This document shows positions 59,409 through 64,000 of a stretch of DNA of 64,000 nt, in pieces. The notes beneath the pieces are model-generated. The model had not been told where the DNA came from, ran no database searches, and saw only the letters and a list, made by a program, of their open reading frames with translations. The position numbers and the translations under genes are program-made. Source of the DNA: Streptomyces pyxinae (GTDB lineage: Bacteria; Actinomycetota; Actinomycetes; Streptomycetales; Streptomycetaceae); the NCBI RefSeq assembly GCF_024756275.1, contig NZ_JANUGQ010000003.1:310001-374000 (forward strand). The letters are read 5' to 3'. Every line of letters starts with the position of its first letter. Position 1 is the first letter of the stretch.

Positions 59409-60209
59409 TCACCGTCCCGGCGGCGGGGGAGTGCCGAGGAGGCGGTCCTTGAGGGCCGGGAACTGCTCGCGGGTCTCGGCCACCCGGGCCGGGTCCAGGG
59501 TGACGGTCAGGATCTCCTCGCCCGTCCCCGCCTCGGCCAGCACCTCGCCCCAGGGGTCCACCACCAGGCTGTGCCCGGCCTGCTCCACACCGGCGTGGCC
59601 GCCAGCGGTGCCGCAGGCCAGAACGTACGCCTGGTTCTCCACCGCCCGCGCCCGGCTGAGCAGCGTCCAGTGCTCGCGGCGGCGGGCGGGCCAGCCGGCC
59701 GAGACCACGAAGCCCAGCGCCCCGGCGTCCACCAGCCCCCGGAACAGCTCCGGGAAGCGGAGGTCGTAGCAGGTGGCCAGGCCCAGCGGGAGGTCCGGCA
59801 CCGGGGCGGTGACCAGCTCGTCGCCCGGGGCCATCATGACCGCCTCGCCCTTGTCGAAGCCGAAGCGGTGGATCTTGCGGTAGCGGGCGACCGGTTCGCC
59901 CGACGGCCCGAAGACCAGGGCCGTGTTGTAGAGCCGGCCGTCCGGGGCGCGCTCCACCACCGAGCCCGCGTGCAGCCAGACGCCCGCGTCCGCCGCCGCC
60001 TCGCTCATCGCCCGGTACGTCGGCCCCTCGGCCGGTTCCGCCTCCGGCTCGAACAGGTCGTAGGCGAAGGCTCCGACGGGCCAGAGCTCGGGGAGAACCA
60101 CCAGGTCCGCCACCCCGCGCCGGGCGCGTACCAGCGTGGCCACCCGGGCCCGCCGGGCGGCGACCGGTTCATCCTGGTCTACAGCGATCTGGAGCAGAGA
60201 GACGCGCAC
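59409..60209 (-). CDS. Carbon-nitrogen hydrolase (nitrilase superfamily)
   Basis: The 266-residue enzyme has the full nitrilase triad: E41 (VVLPELWP), K112 (RYRKIHRFG) and C147 (LATCYDLRFPE). The CYDLRFPE context is typical of the Nit/omega-amidase branch, which hydrolyses omega-amides such as alpha-ketoglutaramate or deaminated glutathione. The GTG start is chosen because MTIVGPYRR upstream lacks family similarity and the SLLQIAVDQDE strand starts immediately. It is divergent from the maleylpyruvate-isomerase-family gene. Confidence 0.92.
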   Translation of the reverse strand: MRVSLLQIAVDQDEPVAARRARVATLVRARRGVADLVVLPELWPVGAFAYDLFEPEAEPAEGPTYRAMSEAAADAGVWLHAGSVVERAPDGRLYNTALVFGPSGEPVARYRKIHRFGFDKGEAVMMAPGDELVTAPVPDLPLGLATCYDLRFPELFRGLVDAGALGFVVSAGWPARRREHWTLLSRARAVENQAYVLACGTAGGHAGVEQAGHSLVVDPWGEVLAEAGTGEEILTVTLDPARVAETREQFPALKDRLLGTPPPPGR

Positions 60210-60322
60210 ACTACCACCGTCCTGGCACGGATGCCGTCGATACGGGCCTACGATCGTCACACGAAAGCACTGCCGGGGTGCTCAAGGGCAGCGTAATTTA
60301 GCTGTGCGGCCGCGCCACGGCC

Positions 60323-61189
60323 ATGACCACGCCCGCTGCCTCCGACAGTCCGCCGAGGGGACCCGTGACCGTCCACCCCAGTCTCCAGACCTACGCCGAC
60401 GCCTGGACCCACTCGATCGAGGCGATAGCCGAGCTGGTCCAGCCACTTGTGGAGGGGGAGTGGAACCGCGCCACCCCCTGCCCGGGCTGGTCGGTCCGGG
60501 ACATCGTCTCCCATGTGATCGGCATGGAGTGCGAGATGCTGGGGGACCCGCGCCCGATCCACTCGCTGCCGCGCGATCTCTACCACGTACGCGGGGACTT
60601 CGCCCGCTACATGGAGGTGCCGGTGGATGTGCGGCGGCACCACACCGGGCCCGAGATGACGGCCGAGCTGGAGTATGTGCTCATCCGCCGGGCCCGGAAG
60701 CTGCGCACCGAGAACCGTGCCCCCGACACCCTGGTACGCGCCCCGCTGGGCGCCGAGCAGTCGCTGGAACTGGCGTACCGGATGCGGGCGTTCGACGTCT
60801 GGGTGCACGAGCAGGACCTGCGGACCGCGCTGGGCGTCCCGGGCAACCTGGACTCGCCGGGCGCCCATGTCGTCCGGGACACCCTGCTGCTGACCCTGCC
60901 GAAGGTGGTCGCCCGGGACGCGGGCGCGCCGCCCGGCTCGGCGGTGGTGCTCGACGTGCACGGCCCGGTGGAGTTCCTGCGGACGGTCCGGGTGGACGCC
61001 GACGGGCGCGGCACCGTCGACGGCACCCCCTCGCTGGGCCCGGCGGCGACGCTCGCCATGGACTGGGAGACCTTCGTGCGGCTGTCCTGCGGCCGGGTCC
61101 GGCCCGCCGCGGTGGCGGACCGGGTCAAGACCGACGGCGACGAGGAGCTGGCGGCGGCGATCCTCGCCTCGCTCGCGGTGACGCCCTGA
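60323..61189 (+). CDS. Maleylpyruvate isomerase-family (MDMPI/DinB-like) protein
   Basis: The 288-residue product has a DinB-like four-helix N-terminal domain with the metal His region ATPCPGWSVRDIVSHVIGME and a later FDVWVHEQDLR. A C-terminal MDMPI-type domain follows (about residues 200-285). Family members are mycothiol-dependent enzymes, often isomerases or transferases, so a mycothiol-linked reaction in the cytoplasm is likely; the substrate is unknown. A GTG at 60365, after GAGGGG, is an alternative start giving 274 residues. TAATTT at about 60294 may be the -10 box. Confidence 0.86.
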   Translation: MTTPAASDSPPRGPVTVHPSLQTYADAWTHSIEAIAELVQPLVEGEWNRATPCPGWSVRDIVSHVIGMECEMLGDPRPIHSLPRDLYHVRGDFARYMEVPVDVRRHHTGPEMTAELEYVLIRRARKLRTENRAPDTLVRAPLGAEQSLELAYRMRAFDVWVHEQDLRTALGVPGNLDSPGAHVVRDTLLLTLPKVVARDAGAPPGSAVVLDVHGPVEFLRTVRVDADGRGTVDGTPSLGPAATLAMDWETFVRLSCGRVRPAAVADRVKTDGDEELAAAILASLAVTP

Positions 61190-61397
61190 CGCCCTGCCCC
61201 CCCGCCGTACTGACACCGGTTGCCTGACTCCCCGCCGCTCCGGCCCCTTGCCGGTTCGGCCCCCTGCCCGCCCTGCCCCCCTGCCGGTCCGGGCCCCTGC
61301 CGGTCCGGGCCCCTGCCGCCCCGCCTGCCGCCCCGGCACCGGTTGCCTGACTCCCGGAGAGCCGTACCCGGGCCTCCGGGGGAGCCGTACGTGCCGC
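61190..61397. repeat. Spacer with CCCCTGCCGGTCCGGG repeats
   Basis: Between convergent genes, CCGGTCCGGGCCCCTG recurs in tandem and GCACCGGTTGCCTGACTCCC appears twice (around 61215 and 61340). No gene is seen. Confidence 0.5.
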
Positions 61398-62699
61398 TCA
61401 GGCGGGTACGTGGACCGCCTCCACCCGGCTGGCGACCAGCCGCTCCCGCTCGCGCCGGGCGGTACGGGCCCGCAGCCGCAGGATCTGGGTGAGGCCGAGC
61501 GCCTGGAGGACGAAGACGGACGAGAGCGCGACCCGGTAGTCGTCGCCGGTGGCGTCCAGCAGCACCCCGATCGCCAGCAGGGTCGTCATGGAGGCGATGA
61601 AACCGCCCATATTGACGATGCCGGACGCGGTGCCTTGACGCTCCGCCGGGTTGGCCGGCCGGGCGAAGTCGAAGCCGATCATGGACGCCGGGCCGCAGGC
61701 GCCGAGCACCAGACAGAGCACGACCAGCAGCGCCGCCGGGGCGTGGTCGCCCGGCCAGTAGAGGGTCACCGCCCAGAGGGTCGCCGTGGCGAGGACGGTG
61801 CCCACCGCCAGCGGGGCGCGGGCGGCGTGGTGCCGGGCGATGATCTGGCCGTACGCGAGACCGACGGCCATGTTGGAGAGCACCACCAGGGTCAGCAGCC
61901 CGCCGGCCGTCTCCCGGCTCAGCCCCTGCGCCTCGACCAGGTACGGCAGCCCCCAGAGCAGCAGGAAGACCATGGCCGGGAACTGGGTGGTGAAGTGCAC
62001 CCACATCCCGAGCCGGGTGCCGGGCTCCCGCCACGACTGGGCGATCTGCCGCCGGACGAACCCGGGGCCGGTCTGGGCGGGCGGGGGCGGCTCGTACCCC
62101 TCGGGGTGGTCACGGAGGAAGAGCAGGGTCAGCAGCAGCACCACCAGCCCGGCGGCCGAGCTGCCCGCGAAGGTGACCGTCCAGCCGATGCCGTGCAGGG
62201 CGCGGGCGATGACCAGGGTGGAGATCAGATTGCCCGCCATTCCGATGAGCGCGGCGACCTGGGCGATCATCGGCCCGCGCCGGGCCGGGAACCAGCGGCT
62301 GCCGAGCCGCAGCACCGAGATGAACGTCAGCGCGTCGCCGCAGCCCAGCAGGGCGCGGGAGGCGAGCGCGGTGGCGTACGAGGGGGAGAGCGCGAAGCCC
62401 AGCTGGCCGAGGGTGAAGAGGGCCGCGCCCAGCAGCAGCACCTTCTTGGTGCCCAGCCGGTCCACCATCAGGCCGACGGGTATCTGCATGCCCGCGTAGA
62501 CCAGCAGCTGGAGTATGGAGAAGGTGGAGAGCGCGGAGGCGTTCACCCCGAAGCGGTCGGCGGCGTCGAGACCCGCCACCCCCAGGGACGTACGGAAGAT
62601 GACGGCGACGAAGTAGACGGCGACGCCCACGGACCAGACGGCGACGGCGCGGCGCCCGCCGGGCGGGTCACCGGGCAGCCGGACGGCGGAGCTGCTCAC
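61398..62699 (-). CDS. Major facilitator superfamily transporter
   Basis: The 433-residue protein has 12 predicted TMs. The MFS motif between TM2 and TM3 is GLMVDRLGTKKVLLLG. The first half also shows ALLGCGDALTFISVLRLGSRWFP and the second half FARPANPAERQGTASGIVNMG. These resemble the NNP/ACS-like proton-coupled groups of MFS, but the substrate is not readable. The GTG start overlaps the GntR stop as GTGA, so it is the second gene of a regulator-transporter operon. The C-terminus is Arg-rich and cytoplasmic. Confidence 0.9.
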   Translation of the reverse strand: MSSSAVRLPGDPPGGRRAVAVWSVGVAVYFVAVIFRTSLGVAGLDAADRFGVNASALSTFSILQLLVYAGMQIPVGLMVDRLGTKKVLLLGAALFTLGQLGFALSPSYATALASRALLGCGDALTFISVLRLGSRWFPARRGPMIAQVAALIGMAGNLISTLVIARALHGIGWTVTFAGSSAAGLVVLLLTLLFLRDHPEGYEPPPPAQTGPGFVRRQIAQSWREPGTRLGMWVHFTTQFPAMVFLLLWGLPYLVEAQGLSRETAGGLLTLVVLSNMAVGLAYGQIIARHHAARAPLAVGTVLATATLWAVTLYWPGDHAPAALLVVLCLVLGACGPASMIGFDFARPANPAERQGTASGIVNMGGFIASMTTLLAIGVLLDATGDDYRVALSSVFVLQALGLTQILRLRARTARRERERLVASRVEAVHVPA

Positions 62700-63433
62700 C
62701 GCTCCTCCCCTCGCACCAGGTCCCGGACCCGGCTGACGTGCCGGTGGACGCAGTCGGCGGCGGCGTCGGCGTCCCCGGCGCGCAGCGCGGCGAGGATCTC
62801 GGCGTGCTCCGTGATGTTCTTGGCGATCCGGTCGGGGTGCGCCTCCATCACCGCGACGCCCATCCGGAGCTGGCGGTCGCGGAGCTGGTCGTAGAGGCGG
62901 GCGAGGATCTGGTTGCCGGCGTGCGCCACGATCTCGGCGTGGAAGCTGCGGTCGGCGAGCGAGACGGCCGCCAGGTCGCCCGCCTCGGCGTGCCGCCGCT
63001 GCTCGTCCAGCAGCTCCGCCAGCCGGGACAGCAGCCGCTCGGGGGCGGGGGCGGAGTCCTGGACGGCCTTGTGGACGGCGAACCGCTCGACCAGCAGCCG
63101 GGTCTCCACCACGTCCGCGATCTCCTGGGCGGAGACGGCGAGGACCAGGGCGCCCTTCTTCGGGTACAGCTTGAGCAGACCCTCCATCTCCAGCTTGAGC
63201 AGCGCCTCCCGCACCGGGGTCCGGGAGACGCCCACCGCCTCCGCCAGCTCGCCCTCGGTGAGCAGGGTCCCGCCCTCGTAGCGGCGGTCGAGCACGGCCT
63301 GCTTGATGTGGCTGTAGACGCGGTCGGCGGCGGGCGGCCGCTTGCCGGCGGCGCGGGTGCCGGCGGGCGGGCCGGCCGGGGCGTCGGGCGTGGCGGCCGT
63401 GGCAGCGGTGGGGGAGGTGGCGAGCGTGGACAT
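62696..63433 (-). CDS. GntR/FadR-type (FCD) transcriptional regulator
   Basis: The 245-residue product has a GntR winged helix (YSHIKQAVLDRRYEGGTLLT, VGVSRTPVREALLKLEMEGL) after an Ala/Pro/Thr leader. An FCD effector domain follows with the metal-ligand His pattern in RSFHAEIVAHAGNQIL and TEHAEILAAL. FCD regulators answer to small carboxylates. As first gene of an operon with the MFS transporter it probably represses uptake of its ligand. TATCCT lies six bases before the ATG, suggesting a leaderless mRNA and placing an autoregulatory site close by. Confidence 0.92.
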   Translation of the reverse strand: MSTLATSPTAATAATPDAPAGPPAGTRAAGKRPPAADRVYSHIKQAVLDRRYEGGTLLTEGELAEAVGVSRTPVREALLKLEMEGLLKLYPKKGALVLAVSAQEIADVVETRLLVERFAVHKAVQDSAPAPERLLSRLAELLDEQRRHAEAGDLAAVSLADRSFHAEIVAHAGNQILARLYDQLRDRQLRMGVAVMEAHPDRIAKNITEHAEILAALRAGDADAAADCVHRHVSRVRDLVRGEER

Positions 63434-63439
63434 GCGTAC

Positions 63440-63445
63440 AGGATA
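63440..63445 (-). promoter_or_regulatory. -10 box TATCCT of the GntR-MFS operon
   Basis: Reading leftward, TATCCT lies six bases before the GntR ATG. The adjoining TTGTATCTATCCTGTACG is AT-richer than its surroundings and could hold the operator. Confidence 0.55.
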
Positions 63446-63804
63446 GATACAAGTAGCGGCCATCCAAGAGGGGCGTCCGGGATGCGGACACTCTCCGGGG
63501 CCCTTCGGGACCGGTGGCCCTTGCGCGGTACGGCCCGCGCCGTCCGTCCCGTGCCGTCCGTGCGGCTGTCCGACGGCCCACGCCGTCGGTCCGGCTGTCC
63601 GACGGCACGGGCCGTCCGTGCGGCTGTCCGATCGCCCCTGGCCGCCGTGCGGTACGGGCCCCCGGGCCTCCCGGCCTCTCTCCGGCGGTGCGGTACGGGC
63701 CTTCGGCGTCGCGTGCGGTACGGGGCCTCCGGCCGGGTTCCGGTGCCGGCGGCGGCGCCGGTCGGCCGGTCACCGGTCGGCGCCGGCCGCTGCCGCTCGG
63801 CCGG
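63446..63804. repeat. Spacer with degenerate GTCCGTGCGGCTGTCCGA repeats
   Basis: Three imperfect copies of GTCCGTGCGGCTGTCCGA lie at about 63540-63630, followed by four GTGCGGTACGGGCC units to about 63730. No gene is recognisable in this 360-base stretch. Confidence 0.5.
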
Positions 63805-64000
63805 TCACCAGCGGACGGGCAGCCGCAGCGGGAAGCGCCGGATGGTGTGCTCGTCCCACTCCACCTCGTCCGGCGGGGCGGCGAGCCGGAGCTCCGGGAA
63901 GCGGGCGAAGAGACTGCCGACCGCGATCTCCAGCTCGGTGGTGGCCAGCGAGGCGGCCGGGCAGTGGTGACCGCCCCAGCCGAAGGTCATGTGCGCCCGT
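63805..64000 (-). CDS. Cytochrome P450, C-terminal part only
   Basis: Only the last 64 or so codons lie in the window. The heme-binding motif is complete: MTFGWGGHHCPAASLATTEL (FxxGxHxC, with Cys as the iron ligand). The following helix and the RLAAPPDEVEWDEHTIRRFP ending are typical of actinobacterial soluble P450s. The visible ATG is not the start, since the frame continues upstream as R-A-H. The reaction cannot be judged from this fragment. Confidence 0.9.
   Translation of the reverse strand, partial: RAHMTFGWGGHHCPAASLATTELEIAVGSLFARFPELRLAAPPDEVEWDEHTIRRFPLRLPVRW

Noticed and set aside
1..64000. tRNA, rRNA, insertion sequences and the replication origin
   Set aside because: No cloverleaf-like sequence, rRNA segment, transposase or DnaA-box cluster was recognised by eye; a tRNA scan would be needed to exclude small genes.

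Overview
The window is chromosomal DNA of a Streptomyces-type actinomycete. The DNA is extremely GC-rich, coding frames carry G or C in almost every third position, starts are often GTG, genes commonly overlap by ATGA or GTGA, and many genes appear to be leaderless, with a TANNNT -10 box 6-7 bases before the start codon. The gene order (bkd, Ser/Thr kinases, second bkd, metG, aspS, acyl-CoA dehydrogenase) matches my recollection of the oriC-proximal core of the S. coelicolor chromosome. Three ParB-binding parS-type sites (7111, 12464 and 44234) fit that placement. No search was run.

Layout. (1) 1-4112: start of a divergent gene, perhaps the bkd regulator, then a branched-chain 2-oxoacid dehydrogenase operon (E1alpha-E1beta-E2). 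(2) 4681-8200: three overlapping genes for a MobA-like nucleotidyltransferase, a MoeA-like protein and a K+ channel with a TrkA-type domain. (3) 8427-10211: quinone oxidoreductase and the proteasome activator Bpa, convergent around a strong hairpin. (4) 10355-15872: MacB/FtsX-type ABC exporter, PadR regulator and a tail-anchored secreted protein. (5) 16426-22961: two divergent transmembrane Ser/Thr kinases, an aminoglycoside-phosphotransferase-fold protein and an orphan NarL/DevR-type response regulator. (6) 23301-27246: second bkd operon, closed by a perfect 16-bp hairpin. (7) 27396-37664: membrane protein, FUSC transporter, amino-acid permease, a hypothetical protein, PhoX phosphatase and a VWA protein. 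(8) 37952-44194: metG and aspS, convergent, then a PAS/GAF/PP2C/ATPase signalling protein. (9) 44265-54145: AI-2E family protein, pirin, SseB-like protein, FadE5-type acyl-CoA dehydrogenase, M18 aminopeptidase, small DUF proteins and a thioredoxin-NHL protein. (10) 54340-56685: a compact accessory locus of visibly lower GC. (11) 57215-64000: trypsin, LysR regulator, nitrilase, maleylpyruvate-isomerase-family protein, GntR-MFS pair and the 3' end of a cytochrome P450 gene.

The most interesting part is region 10. A 55-residue peptide with a CxCxxC tail, a 152-residue protein with a FWH...HH signature and a SAM methyltransferase form one operon. It diverges from an HTH regulator fused to a beta-rich C-terminal domain, and that regulator's gene contains a TTA (bldA-dependent) codon. 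A perfect 8-4-8 palindrome lies between the two transcription units. I cannot assign this locus to a known system. A peptide-modification or peptide-signalling cassette is a hypothesis only.

Two complete BCKDH operons within 27 kb would supply branched acyl-CoA starter units for fatty acids and polyketides. The many repeat-rich, C-rich or G-rich intergenic stretches carry no recognisable genes.
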